Source: Bretschneidera sinensis
Lineage: Eukaryota; Streptophyta; Magnoliopsida; Brassicales; Akaniaceae
DNA: 64,000 bases
Assembly: GCA_023935145.1 (NCBI GenBank)
Contig: CM043705.1
Location: 16,560,501 to 16,624,500, forward strand
Direction of reading: 5' to 3'
Shown here: one piece after another, positions 45,138 through 58,322 of the stretch
Position numbering within the stretch: position 1 is the stretch's first letter
How the letters are laid out: the number at the start of each line of letters is the position of its first letter
Notes under the pieces: model-generated
What the model was told of the DNA's origin: nothing
Database searches by the model: none
Seen by the model: only the letters and a program-made list of their open reading frames with translations
Made by a program: the position numbers and the translations under genes

Positions 45138-46995
45138 TATAATACCCATAATCGTAAAGTAAAAATAAAGATGTAATTTAATAATTATGATATAAAATTA
45201 AAATAATATATATATATATATATATATATACGAAAGATATTTAGTATTGAATAAAATAATTCTTTTGAAAAAAAAACAAAAAACAAAAATGTGGCAGCAG
45301 ATGTTGCCACCTGTTGCCAAAAGAAATGAGAAGTGTGCATGTTTGACAAATGTTAAAAATGTGGTAGCCAATTTCGGGAGTTGCTGAACTTAGTTTATAT
45401 ATATATAATTTGCCTTACTTTAATTTTTCTTAGTATAATCTTTGGTTTTCTCATTTCCTCAACTTAAACCACTTATTTTCTCTAAACACTTGGGACCGAA
45501 AAGAATGATAAAAGATTAAAATTTTGAAACGGTTTACGGGAGAATTTCATAGAGAATCACGGAAAGCGCTAAGAAAAACAAAAGGTAATAATATGAAGTT
45601 TATTTTAAAATTTTAGCATACATGGAATTTTCCGTAATTCAAAGTGGGAATTTTCAAAGGGTGTAAATCATGAAGAATTGAAGAAATAATTAGAATTTTT
45701 AATATAAATATTATATCATGTGTTGATGTTCAACAACCAGGGAAAATTTCTGAGATGAGCAAGACAAGTAAGGAGGTGATCCACGGGTAACTCTAAGTGC
45801 TACGTGGTGAGTTAGATTTACTTTAAGTAATCTAAATAAAAAATGAAATATCTAGTGATAATATTAAAACAAATTATTAGCTTATACTTTGGTGGTAGAT
45901 AAAAATTTGGTTCATAGGTATGATATGAATATTGAACACGTAGAAAATTATTATGTGAAAAGAAATATTATTAGAATAATGAGTTGATTTAACAATGATG
46001 GTGATAAATAAAATTCTTGATGAATTATGGTTGATAAATTGACGTGATATATGGAAGAAGAAATTAGTGAAATTATCAAGTAGAAATTTGAAAGATAGGA
46101 GAGCTAAATTTAATATTTGAATTCATGTTGTTTTTATATTATTGTTCAAATGCATATTTAATATCATTGTTTATATGCATGTGTATAAAATAAAAGAACG
46201 GGAGGGGCCGGTCTAATTGAAAAACCGTGACAGTCGGTATATGTTGGAAATAAAAGAAAACCGTGACAGCCAGTATATACTGAAAATAAATACCGTGACA
46301 GCCAGTATATGCTGAAAATAAAAGAACCGGGAGGAGGCCGGTCTAAGATAAAAACATGTCGACATGTGGAAAGACATTCCCTAATAATAATTCATGCATT
46401 GCATCTGTTTTATATGTTGATTTTATTACTGAAGTGTTTTTGATATTATGCATTTATTTATAAATAAATGTGTCTTACAGAGAGACAGTTATAGTGAGAA
46501 AGAAACATAGATGTATGATATGACAAGAATTATTTAAATGTTAGACTATATGCTATTATCCAGTTATATGAGAGATAAATGATTAAATATTAAATGGCTA
46601 TTTATACAAATTGAATACTTATAGTAAATTTAATTCACTAAGCTTGTGAAGTTCATCTCTCATTGTACAATGATTTCATATAGTATGCAAGATTAATAGT
46701 CTGGTGGGTTGAGAATCAGACAAAATCATTTTCTGTAAGCCATGTACGTGTCAATATCCTCAGACAAATGAAAAAATGAAATAAAAAAAATTATTTGTAA
46801 ATATTCATGCATTTTACGTTGTCTATTATGTTTAAGTTAATATCAGATTAATGTACCTCCCCTGTTAAGAGATTAGGATCAAAGTAAAAAATTATGTTAG
46901 AATTATTTTTATTGTTGCATATATGTGTCATGCTGGGATTTTCAAAATGTGATGACACTGTCTCGGGGGTGGCCCACCTGGGATGGGTCGTTACA
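45138..46995 (+). repeat. LTR1 of the three-LTR Gypsy element
   Basis: It starts TATAATACCC, where the other copies have TGTAATAC, so the terminal TG has mutated. An (AT)n tract lies at 45210-45230. It lacks about 100 bp of purine-rich sequence present in LTR2 at 51368-51460. It ends CGTTACA. Confidence 0.88.
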
Positions 46996-46999
46996 ATTT

Positions 47000-47011
47000 T
47001 AGTATCAGAGC
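47000..47011 (+). other. Degenerate PBS of interior 1
   Basis: TAGTATCAGAGC, one substitution from the initiator tRNA-Met site. Confidence 0.7.
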
Positions 47012-47092
47012 ATTAGATTTTATGATTTTGTAGACTACAAAAAAGTAAGAAAGAGGAAGATTAAAATAAATTATATTTTAAATATTCTGAGG

Positions 47093-48306
47093 GTAACACG
47101 TGGACGTGCAAGAACTAGAGTTAGAGTTGTTGATTTGAGAGGGCGTGGTAGGCCCCCAATATATTTTGATAAGTTGAGGTTGAGTCCAAATCTATGGTTC
47201 CCAGAAGGGAACATGTTGACGGTAAAATTGATATTAGTAAAGGTATAGGAGAATCTAAAATTCAAATAGATGAGCTAAAATAGGCCCTTACACATGCTCT
47301 TGAGAAAATGAATGTAACAGATGATAGAGTTGGTAGCCTACAGCAAGACTTGATGAACAGGCTAGAGCAGTGCTTGAGGTTGTTGTAAATCCAGTAATGG
47401 TAAAGGTTCAAAAGTGGAAAAGTGAGTTTATGCACGAGATACAGAGAGATTGTTTTATTAGATATATTAATTCGAATGCCTTGCTGTTTAAAAGATCTAT
47501 GAATCCTTTTAAGCCTGAGTTTTGGGAGGAACTGGAAAAGAGATTATTGGTATTCTACCATTAATGGACAAGCAGATTGTTGTCTTTGTTTCATTTGAAT
47601 TTGAAGGAGAAGTTTTGAAATGGTGGGAGGATATTCTTCCCAGGGTAAGTACAGATATTGATAGACCCTTAACCTGGAATAGGTTTAAAGAAGTTTTCCT
47701 TAATAAATACTTTCCTTATACCTTTAGAGCCCAACCAGATAGAAATTTCATTTGAGGCAAATGTATTGACTATGATTCAGTATGATAGGAGATTTGAGGC
47801 TTTGTCGAGGTTTGTACCAGAAATGGTAGGCCTAGAGGAGAAGAAGTGTAAGAGGTTCATAAATGGACTATGTTTTAAGATTTGATCAAAATTATCTTAC
47901 ACAAGGCGTAAGAATTATGTTACGTTGGCGAATATAACACTCTAGATTGAGAAGGATGTGACAGAAGAGGTCTAGATTTAAGGAACCCAGAGGTGGTACC
48001 AGTATGAGTGTGTAGGGTGAGATACCACCCTGAGGAGGCGCTCCTTGTCACAGGGAACTGAAGTATAGAGTCAGAGACAAGCAGGATTTGTTACTGCTGT
48101 AGGTCAGAATACTATTGGTGGGACTTTTAGATTTGGGAGACAAGTTATGGGAACTGGGAGTCATGGCAGAGGAAGTAAGTATGCCACTAAGGGAAAGTGG
48201 TAATCTAACTTATGATTGGGTGACAGAAGTTTGTTATAAACGTAGTCAGATAATATATTTATCCCAAAATTGTCCTAATTTGAAGTTCTCACTAGAGATA
48301 GAATGA
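47093..48306 (+). pseudogene. gag remnant of interior 1
   Basis: The start codon position reads GTA where interior 2 has ATG. The Arg-rich N-terminus is followed by the gag core (PFKPEFWEELEKR, then EFEGEVLKWWEDILPRVST, then LTWNRFKEVFLNKYFP) in shifting frames, with many stops. The knuckle is destroyed (CYKRSQIIYLSQNCP). Compared with interior 2, about 26 bp are missing near 47965. Confidence 0.75.
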
Positions 48307-49900
48307 TAATCATAAATGTTTACAATGGTTGTGTGGTTTGTATCAGTGATAGAGAATCTGGAGTTGATTTATTATCTTTAAATATTGTTGATTGTCTTAG
48401 AAAGAATGTAGTGTTCAAGACATGAACATGAGGAGTGTAACTTTCAGAGATAACATAAAATACTCTCAAACTATCTTATTTTACTCTGACTACTAGTAGA
48501 TGGTCGAAGAAAGGATGTGAGGAGTATTTGACATACATAATGGATTCTAGAAAGAAAAATAGGAAGTTAGAAGAAATCTTGGTAGTGAAAGATTTTCATG
48601 ATGTGTTTTGTGATGAGTTGTCTAGGTTGCTTCCCAGTAGGGAGGCTTAATTCTCTATTGATGTGTACTAAGTTCATCACATATATCTAATAGCACCATA
48701 CAGAATGACACCCATTGGGTTAAGAGAGTTGAAAGTTCAAGAGTTGTTAGATAAACAATTTATTCGATTTAATGTGTCGTCATGAACATAGTAGTTGTGA
48801 AGAAAGAAAGATAGAATGATGAAATTATGTATAGACTACAAATAGTTGAATAAGAAAAAATATCTTTTACCCAGGATAAATGAATTGTTTGAGCAGTTGC
48901 AAGGAGTGAGAGTATTTTCTAAGATAAACCTGAGATCAGGTTATCACCAGTTAAGGATAAAGGAGGGAGACGTGCGTAAGACTGCTTTTACGACACGTTA
49001 TAGTCATAAGTTTCTTGTGAGTTCATTTGGATTGACTAATGTTCCAAAAACATTCATAGACTTGATAAATAGAGTATTTAAACTATATTTTAACAAGTTT
49101 GCGCTTGTGTTTGACATTATGATATATTCTAAGATGAAGGAACAACATGTGAAAGTTAGAGATTCTGAGGAGAGAGAAATTATATGCAAAGTTCTCTAAG
49201 TGTGAGTGTTGACTGAATGAAATAACTTTCTTGGAACATATAATATCGAGAAATGACATAACAGTTGATCCACAAAAGGTAAAGGCAATGTTAAGTTGGG
49301 AGAGACCAACTAATGTGACTGAGATTAGAATCTTCTTGAGGTTAGCTAGTTATTTTAGAAGATTCATTCAGAAATTTTTTTATTATTGAAATACTATTGA
49401 ATAGACTGACCTGGAAAGAGGTGAGATTCGTATGGTAAGGGAAGTGTGAGAAAAATTTCCAATTACTAAAGAAAAAATTGACTACAGCTCTGGTATTAGT
49501 GCTTCCTTATGGTGATAAAGGATTTGTGGTGTATAGTGATGCGTCACATCAATGATTGGGATATGTGTAACATAGGAAAACTGTGGCCCATGCTTCTAGG
49601 CAATTGAAGATTCATGATAGAAATTACTATACTTATGATTTAGAGTTGGCTGCTATAGTACTTACTTTAAAGATTGGAGACATCATCTGTATGGAGCCAC
49701 TTGTGAGATATTCATGGGTTATAAGAGTTTGACATACTTCCTGCCCAAAGAGAGTTGAATTTGTGGCAAAAATGGTGGATGGAGTTGATTAGTAACTATG
49801 ATTGTATAATTCACTATCATCTAGAAAATGCGAAGGTGATAGCTGATGCATTGAGTAGAAAGTCTACAAAAAGGTTAACTGCTATTGGGAGTCCTGATGT
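48307..49900 (+). pseudogene. RT and RNase H remnant of interior 1
   Basis: The protease is essentially absent. RT reads [33 protein letters not shown] and then a degraded VFDIMIYS in place of FIDDILIYS. The thumb and RNase H (YSDASHQ, VIADALSRK) are frameshifted. A one-base deletion in AAAGATTGGAGACATC (near 49675) is shared with interior 2. Confidence 0.75.
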
Positions 49901-51130
49901 GAAATTGATGATAGATTTGAGAAAGATAAGAATGAAGTTGAATACTAGTGATAGAGGATCATGGTTAACGAATATGGTTGTACAGTCATCCATAGTAAAT
50001 GTTTTAGAGATGCAAGGTAGAGATAAAGAGATAGAAAAGATTAAGCATTGAGTGCTTACTAGAGAGTAATATGTGTTCAAAAATTTGAAATTAGGGTATT
50101 TTGGTATTGGAACATGGAAATTGTGGTCCCAATAATGCGAAGTTGAGAAAGGAGATAATGAGAGAGGCACATGATGAAGTAGATTCGATGCAACCAAGTA
50201 ATAATAAGATGTATAGAGGATTGAGACAAAATTTCTGGTGGTCAGGATTAAAGATGGATGTAGCTGAGATTGTGAGGTTGTATGGAGCACCATTGAGCAT
50301 AATGTCAAATAGAGATGCTAGGTTTACATCTTGGTTTTGGAGAGGTTTTAAGAAAGCCACAGGTACACAATTACAATTTAATATAATTTTTCATGCTCAA
50401 ACAGAAATGATTTTTGAGTACTATAAGATATGTTAAAGGCAAATGTGATGAGTTTCTCAGTAAGTCGGGATGATTACATGCCATCGATTGAAATTGCTTA
50501 TAATAATCAGTATCAAAGTAGTATTGGATGGCACCGTTTGAAGCATTATATGGTAGGAGGTGTGAAACTCCTATATGTCGGGAAGACGTGGGAGAGAGGA
50601 ATATATTTCGTCCATCAATTATTGAGTTAACAACTGAAATGATCAAACTGGTTAGAGAGAACCGTAAATTGGCACTGAGTAGACCGAATAGCTATGCGAA
50701 TAATAGAAGAAGACCTCTTGAATTTCAAGTAGGTGATTGGGTGTAATTAAAAATATCTCCATGAAAAGTTGTGTTGAGGATAAAAAAATAAAAAAAGAAA
50801 AGTTGAGGTCGAAGTAAGTAAGACCCTATTAGGTTATTAAGAAAGTTGGACTAGTTATGAGTAGCCGAGATTTGCCTACAGAATTAAAACATTTGTATAA
50901 CATATTTCATGTTTCACTTTTAAGAAAGTGTTTATATGATGAATCTCATAATATTTCAAGCTAAACTATAGAAATTCAGAAAGATTGGGCTTATATACAA
51001 GTACTAGTGAGGATTTTAGACAAAAAGAACAAATCTTGTATAATAAAATAATTTCATTAGTTCAAGTTTTGTGGCGGAATAAGGATGTTGAAGAGATTAC
51101 GTAAAAGTGTAAGATAATTACGAAGAAATA
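49901..51130 (+). pseudogene. Integrase and chromodomain remnant of interior 1
   Basis: The sequence jumps at about 50263 from the KMDVAE block directly to EIVRLYGAPLSIMS. This removes about 260 bp present in the related element at 25295-25550, including the zinc-binding Cys pair and the first catalytic Asp. APFEALYGRRCETPICRED and a decayed chromodomain region (LVRILDKK-like, near 51010) follow. Confidence 0.78.
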
Positions 51131-51201
51131 TTATTCACATTTATTTCTGGAGTTAGGTAAGAAAATTTCGGGGATAAAATTTTTATAAGGTGGGTAGATT
51201 T

Positions 51202-51264
51202 GTAATACCCATAATCATAAAGTAAGGGTAAAGAAGTAATTTAATAATTATGACATTAAATTAA

Positions 51265-51320
<56 letters not shown>

Positions 51321-53236
51321 GCGCGCGAAGGATTTAGTATTGAATAAAATAATTCTTTTGAAAAAAAATTAGACATATCTGGTTTGGAAAAAGAAGAAAA
51401 GAAAAGAAAAGAGAAGAAAAAAAAAGGAAAAAAGTTTTGTTTTTCAAAAAAAAAAAATCAAAAAACAAAAACGTGGCAGCAGGTGTTGCCACCTGCTACC
51501 AAGAGAAATGAGAAGTGTGCAGGTTTGACAAATGTTAAAAACGTGGCAGCCAATTTTAGGGGTTGTTGAACTTAGTTTATTTGCATATACATACATACAT
51601 ACATATATATACATACATAAATATATATATATATATATATATATAATTTGCCTTACTTTAATTTTTTTTAGCAAAATATTTGGTTTTCTCCTTTCTTCAA
51701 TTCAAATTACTCATTTTCTCTAAACACTTGGGGACCGAAAAGAAGGTTGAAAGAGTAAAATTTTGAAGTATTTACGGGAGAATTTCATAGAGAATCACGA
51801 GAAGCGCTAAGAAAAATATAAGGTAATAACGTGAAATTTATTTTAAAATTTTAGCATACATGGAATTTCCCGTAATTCAAAGTTTGAATTTTCAAAGGGT
51901 GTAAATTAGAAAGAATTGAAGAAATAATTAGATTTTTTAATATAAATATTATATCAGGTGTTGACGATCAGCAACCGGGGGAAACATCTGAGAGGAGCAG
52001 GGCAAGCAAGAAGGAGATCCAAGGGTAGCTCTAAGTGCTACGTGGTGAGTTAGATTTACTTTAAGTAATCTAAATAAAAAATGAAATATCTAGTGATAAC
52101 ATTAAAAAAAATTATTAGCCTATGCTTTGGTGGTAGATAAAAATTTGATTAATAGGTATGATATGAATATTGGACATATAGAAAATTATTATCTGAAAAG
52201 AAATATTATTAAAATAATGAGTTGATTTAATAATGATGGTGATTAATAAAATTCTTGATGAATTATGGTTGATAAATTGACGTGATATATGAGGAGAAGA
52301 AATTAGTGAAATTATTATGTAGAAATTTGAGGAAAAACAGGATAGCTAAATTTAATATTTGAATTCATGTCATTTTTATATTATTGTTCATATACATATT
52401 TAATATCATTGTTCATATGCATGTGTATAAAATAAAAGAACTGAGAGGGGCCGGTCTAATTGAAAAACCGTGACAATCGGTATATGTTGGAAATAAAGGA
52501 AAACTGTGACAGCTGGTATATGTTGGAAATAAATATCGTGACAGATGGTATATCCTGAAAATGAAAGAACCGAGAGGGGGCCGGTCTAAGATAAAAACAT
52601 GTCGACATGTGGAAAGACATTCCCTAATAATAATTCATGCATTGCATCTGTTTTACATGCTGATTTTATTACTGAAGTGCTGTTGATATTATGCATTTAT
52701 TTATAAATAAATTAGTCTCACAGATAGACAATTATAGTGAGAAAGAAACATAGAAGTATGATATGACAAGAATTATTTAAATGTTAGACTATATACTATT
52801 ATCCAGTCATATGAGAGATAAATGATTAAATATTAAATGGCTATTTATACAAATTGAATACTTATAGTAAATTTAATTCACTAAGCTTGTGAAGTTCATC
52901 TCTCATTGTACAATGATTTCATATAGTATGCAAGATTAATAGTCTGGTGGGTTGAGAATCAGACAAAATCATTTTCTGTAAGCTATGTACGTGTCAATAT
53001 CCTCAGACAAATGAAAAAATGAAATAATTTTTTTTTATTTGTAAGTATTCATGCATTTTACGTTGTATATTATGTTTAAGTTAATATCAGATAAATGTAC
53101 CTCTATTGATGGTTGAGGATTAAAGTAAAAATTTATGTTAGAATTATTTTTATTATTGTATATATGTGTCATGGTGGGATTTTCAAAATGTGATAACACC
53201 GTCTCGGGGGTGGCCAACCCGGGATAGGTCGTTACA
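51202..53236 (+). repeat. LTR2 (shared middle LTR) of the three-LTR Gypsy element
   Basis: The most complete of the three (2,035 bp), TGTAATACC...GTTACA. It has a long (AT)n tract (51271-51318) ending in CGCGCGCG, a hairpin-like GTGGCAGCAGG...CCACCTGCT near 51474-51500, and GTGACAG...GTATAT repeats at about 52465-52560. Confidence 0.9.
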
Positions 53237-53240
53237 ATTT

Positions 53241-53252
53241 TGGTATCAGAGC
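53241..53252 (+). other. PBS of interior 2
   Basis: TGGTATCAGAGC, exact, four bases after LTR2. Confidence 0.85.
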
Positions 53253-53334
53253 ATTAGGTTTTATGATTTTGTAGACTGCATAAAGAGTAAGAAAGTGGAA
53301 AATTAAAATAAATTATATTTTAAATACTCTGAGG

Positions 53335-54547
53335 ATGACACGTGGACGTGCTAGAGCTAGAGTTAAAGTTGTTGATTTGAGAGGGTGTGGTAGGCCCTTA
53401 ATATTTTTTAACAAGTTGAGGTTGAGTCTGAATCTATGGTTCCTAGAAGGGAACGTGTTGACAGTAAAATTGATATTAGTAAAGGTGTGGGAGAATCTGA
53501 AGTTGCAAAAGATGAACTAAAATAAGCCCTCACACATGGTCTTGAGAAAATGAATGTAACAGATGATAGAGTTAGTAGCCTATAGCATAGACTTGATGAA
53601 TAGGCTAGAGCAGCGCCTGAGGTTGTTGTGAATCTAGTAATGGTAAAGGTTTAAAATTGGAAAAGTGAGTTTATGCACGAGATGCAGAGAGATTGTTTTG
53701 TTAGATATATTAATTTGAATGCCTTGTTGTTTAAAGGATCTATGAATCCTTTTAAGCCTGAGTTTTGGGAGGAACATGAAAAAAGATTATTTGGTATTCT
53801 ACCAGTAACGGACAAGCAGATGGTTGCCTTTGCTTCATTTGAATTTGAAAGAGAAGTTTTGAAATAGTGGGAGGATATTCTTCCCAGTGTAAGTATAGAT
53901 ATTGATAGACCCTTAACCTGGAATAGGTTTAAAGATGTTTTTCTTAATAAATACTTTCCTTATACCTTTAGAGCCCAAAAAGATTAAAATTTCATTTGAG
54001 GTAAATGTATGTGGCTTTGTCGAGGTTTGTACCAGAAATGGTAGGCCTAGAGGAGAAGAAGTGTAAGAGGTTCATAAATTGACTACGTTTTAAGATTTGA
54101 TCAAAATTATCTTACACAAGGCGTAAGAATTATGTTACGTTGGCGAATATAACACTCTAGATTGAGAAGGATGTGATGGAAATTTGAGGCAGGAGGAATC
54201 GACGGAAGAGGTCTAGATTTAAGGAACCCAGAGATGGTTCCAATATGAGTGTGTAGGGTGGCAGACCACTCAGAAGAGGTGCTCCTTGTCACAGGGAACT
54301 GAAGTACAGAGTCAGAGACAAGCAGGATCTGTTACTGCTGTATGTCAGAATACTATTGGTGGGACTTTTAGATTTGGGAGACAGGTTATGGGAATTGGGA
54401 GTCATTACAGAGGAAGCAAGTATACCACTAAGGGAAAGTGGTAATCTGACGTATGATTGGGTGACAGAAGTTTGTTATAAATGTAGTCAGATAAGATATT
54501 TATCCCATAATTGTCCTAATTTGAAGTTCCCACTCGAGATAGAGTAA
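53335..54547 (+). pseudogene. gag remnant of interior 2
   Basis: It starts ATG (MTRGRARARVKVVDLRG), keeps the gag core in broken frames (PFKPEFWEEHEKRLFGILPV), and shares with interior 1 the stop in the RFKI-stop-SKLSYT stretch (54091-54125). The knuckle reads CYKCSQIRYLSHNC and has lost the conserved Gly and first spacing residues. Confidence 0.75.
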
Positions 54548-56120
54548 TAATCATAAATGTTTACAAGGGTTGTGTGGTTCGTATCAGTGAATGAGAATCT
54601 TAAGTTGATTTATTATCTTTAAATATGGTTGATTGTCCTAGAAAGCATGTAGTGTCCAAGATATGGACATGAGGAGTGTAACTTTCAGAGAGAACATAAA
54701 ATACTCTCGAACTATCTTATTTTACTCTGACTACTAGTGGATGATCGAAGAAAAGGATGTGAGGTGTATTTGGCATACATAATGGATTCTAGAAAGTGAA
54801 ATAGAAAGTTAGAAGAAATCTTGATAGTGAAAGATTTTCATGAAGTGTTTCGTGATGAGTTGTCTAGGTTGCCTCCCAGTGAGGAAATTTAATTCTCTAT
54901 TGACGTGATACTAGGTTCATCACATATATCTAATAGCACCCTACAGAATGACACCCACTAGGTTAAGAGAGTTGAAAGTTCAAGAGTTGTTAGATAAATA
55001 ATTTATTCGATTTAATGTGTCGCCGTGAGGAGCCCACGTAGTGGTTGTTAAGAAAGGGAGATGGAACAATGAAATTATATATAGACTACAAATAATTGAA
55101 TAAGAACAAATATCTTTTACCTAGGATAAATGAATTGTTTGAACAGTTACAAGGAGTGAGAGTGTTTTCTAAGATAAACCTGAGATCATGTTATCACCAG
55201 TTAAGGATAAAGGAGGGAGACGTGCCTAAGACTACTTTTAGGACACGTTATGGTTATAAGTTTCTTGTGATGTCATTTGGATTGACTAATGTTCCAAAAA
55301 CATTCGTAGAATTGATTAATAGAGTATTTAAACTATATTTTAACAAGTTTATGGTTATGTTTGACATTCTAATATATTCTAAGAAGGAAGAACAAAATGT
55401 GAAATGCTAGACAGTGTGTTGGAGATTCTGAGGAGAGAAAAATTATATGCAAAGTTCTCTAAGTGTGAGTGTTGGCTGAATGAAATAACTTTCTTGAAAC
55501 ATTTAATATCGGGAAATGGAATAACAGTTGATCCACAAAAGGTAGAGGCAATGTTAAGCTGGGAGAGACCAACTAATGTGACTGAAATTAGAATCTTCTT
55601 TGCGTTAGCTAGTTATTGTAGAAGATTCTTTCAAAAAAATTTTATTATTGAAATACTATTGAGTAGACTGACCATGAATGAGGTGAGATTTGTATGGTGA
55701 GGGAAGTGTGAGAAAAATTTCCAATTACTAAAGAAAAAATTGACTACAGCTTCGGTATTAGTGCTTCCTTCTGGTGATAAAGGATTTGTAGTGTATAGTG
55801 ATGTGTCACATCAATGATTGGGATATGTGTAACATAGGAAAGTTATAGCCCATGCTTCTAGGAAATAGAAGATTCATGATAGAAATTACCATACTCATGA
55901 CTTAGAGTTGACAGCTATAGTGTTTACTTTAAAGATTGGAGACATCATCTGTATGGAGCCACTTGTGAGATATTCATGGGTTATAAGAGTTTAACATACT
56001 GAACTGCCCAAAGAGAGTTGAATATGAGGCAAAGATAGTGGATGGAGTTACTTAGTAACTATGATTGTACAATTCACTATCATCTAGAAAATGCGAAGGT
56101 GATAGATGATGCATTGAGTA
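54548..56120 (+). pseudogene. RT and RNase H remnant of interior 2
   Basis: RT keeps [20 protein letters not shown] and [23 protein letters not shown]. The catalytic block is degraded to MFDILIYSK. The thumb (VTEIRIFFALASYCRRF) and RNase H are frameshifted, with the one-base deletion shared with interior 1 near 55935. Confidence 0.75.
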
Positions 56121-57430
56121 GAAAGTCTACAAAAAGGTTAACTATTACTGGGAGTCCTGATGTGAAATTGATGATAGATTTAAGAAAGATAAGAATGAAG
56201 TTGAATATCAGTGAGAGAGGACCATGGTTAACGAATATGGTTGTACAGTCATCCATAGTAAATGTTTTAGAGATGCAAGGTAGAGATAAAGAGATAGAAA
56301 AGATTAAGCATTGAGAGCTTACTAGAAAGCAATATGAGTTCAAAAATTTGAAATGAGGGTATTTTGGTATTGGAAATTATGTTCCCAATAATGTGAAGTT
56401 GAGAAATGAGATAATGAGAGAGGAACATGATGAAGTAGATTCGATGCAACCAAGTACTAATAAGATGTATAGAGGATTGAGACAAAATTTCTGGTAGCCA
56501 GGTTTGAAGACGGTTGTAGCTGAGATTGTGAGGTTGTATAGAGCACCATTGAGCATAATGTCAAATAGAGATGCTAGATTTACATCTTGGTTTTGAAAAG
56601 GTTTTTAGAAAACCATTGGTACACAGTTACAATTTAATATAATTTTTCATGCTGAAACATAAATGATTTTTGAGTACTAGAAGATATGTTAAGGGTAAAT
56701 GTGATGAGTTTCTCAGTAAGTCGGGATGATTACATGCTATCGATTAAAATTGCTTATAATAATCAGTATCAAAGTAGTATTGGGATGGCACCGAATGAGA
56801 CATTATATGGTAGGAGGTGTGGAACTCATCTATGTTGGGAAGTCGTGGGAGAGAGAAATATATTTGGTCCATCAATTATTGAGTTAACAACTGAGAGGAT
56901 CAAACTGATTAGAGAGAACCATAAATTAGCACTGAGTAGACGAATAGCTATGCTAATAATAGAAGAAGACCTCTTGAATTTCAAGTAGGTGATTGAGTGT
57001 AATTAAAAATATTTTCATGAAAAGGTGTGTTGAGGATTAAAAAAAGAAAAGAAAAGTTGAGTCCAAGGTAAGTAGGACCTTATGAGGTTATTGAGAAAGT
57101 TGGGCTAGTTATGAGTAGCCAGGACTTTCCTCCAGAATTAAAACATATATATAATGTATTTTATGTTTCACTTTTAAGAAAGTGTTTATATGATGAATCT
57201 CATAATATTTCAAGCTAAACTATAGAAATTCAGAAAGATTGGGCTTATATACAAGTACTAGTGAGGATTTTAGACAAAAAGAACAAATCTTGTATAATAA
57301 AATAATTTTATTAGGTCAAGTTCTATGGCGGAATAAGGATGTTGAAGAGATTACGTGAAAGCGTGAGACAACTACGAAGAAATATTATTCACATTTGTTT
57401 CTGGATTTAGGTAAAGAAATTTCGAGGATG
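56121..57430 (+). pseudogene. Integrase and chromodomain remnant of interior 2
   Basis: It has the same deletion junction as interior 1 (at about 56518-56525, VVAEIVRLYRAPLSIMS). MAPNETLYGRRCGTHLCWE and a decayed C-terminal region follow. Many stops are present. Confidence 0.77.
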
Positions 57431-57454
57431 GAATTTTTATAAGGTGGGTAGATT

Positions 57455-57522
57455 TGTAATACTCGTAATCGTAAAGTAAGGGTAAAGATGAAATTTAATA
57501 ATTATGACATAAAATTAAATTA

Positions 57523-57561
<39 letters not shown>

Positions 57562-58322
57562 AAGGATTTAGTATTGAATAAAATATTTCTTTTGAAAAAA
57601 ATTTGGATGTATCCGATTTGGGAAAAGGAGAAAAGAAAAGAAAAAAAGGAAAAAATTTTGTTTTTCAAAACAAAAAACAAAAACGTGTTAGTAGGTGTTG
57701 CCACCTACTGCCAAGAGAAATGAGAAGTGTGCATGTTTGACAAATGTTAAAAACGTGGCATCAAATTTTGGGGGTTGTTGAACTTAGTTTATTTGCATAT
57801 ATATATAATTTGCCTTACTTTAATTTTTCTTATCAAAATTTTTGGTTTTCTCCTTTCTTCAATTCAAACTATTCATTTTCACAAAACACTTGGGGACCGA
57901 AAAGAAGGTTGAAAGAGTAAAATTTTGGAGAGGTTTACGAGAGAATTTCATAGAGAATCACGAGAAGCGCTAAGAAAAACAGAAGATACTAACATGAAAT
58001 TTATTTTAAAATTTTAGCATACATAGAATTTCTCGTAATTCAAAGTATGAATTTTCAAAGGGTTTAAATTAGGAAGAATTAAATAAATTATTAGAATTTT
58101 TAATATAAATATTATATCAGGTGTTGATGGTCAGCAACTGGGGGAAATTTCTTAGAGGAGCAGGACAAGCAAGAAGGTGATCCACGGGTAGCTCTAAGTG
58201 TTATGTGGTGAGTTAGATTTACTTTAAATAATCTAAATAAAAATTGAAATATCTAGTGATAATATTAAAACAAATTATTAGCTTATGCTTTAGTGGCAGA
58301 TAAAAATTTGATTGATAGGTAT
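57455..58322 (+). repeat. LTR3 of the three-LTR Gypsy element, truncated
   Basis: It matches the first 950 bp or so of LTR2 and breaks off at GATAGGTAT, where LTR2 continues GATATGAATATTGG. An (AT)n(GT)n tract is at 57525-57561. The last five bases, GGTAT, would be the target site of the adjacent Copia element. Confidence 0.88.

Larger units (their letters stand above)
45138..58322 (+). mobile_element. Tekay/Del-like Gypsy element with three LTRs and two interiors
   Basis: The order is LTR1 (45138-46995), interior 1 (46996-51201), LTR2 (51202-53236), interior 2 (53237-57454) and LTR3 (57455-58322, truncated). Both interiors share inactivating changes, among them the same integrase deletion, the same one-base loss in RNase H and the same stop in gag. 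It is therefore a tandem copy of one already dead element, not two independent insertions. It belongs to the same family as 19079-28575 but is more diverged. On the left it interrupts the Reina-like integrase (five preceding bases CATAC). On the right, LTR3 is interrupted by a Copia element, so the rest may lie beyond the window. Confidence 0.9.

Noticed and set aside
45138..58322. Two independent insertions of the same Gypsy family side by side
   Set aside because: The interiors share the integrase deletion, a one-base deletion and a gag stop, and only three LTRs are present, so a tandem copy explains the data better.
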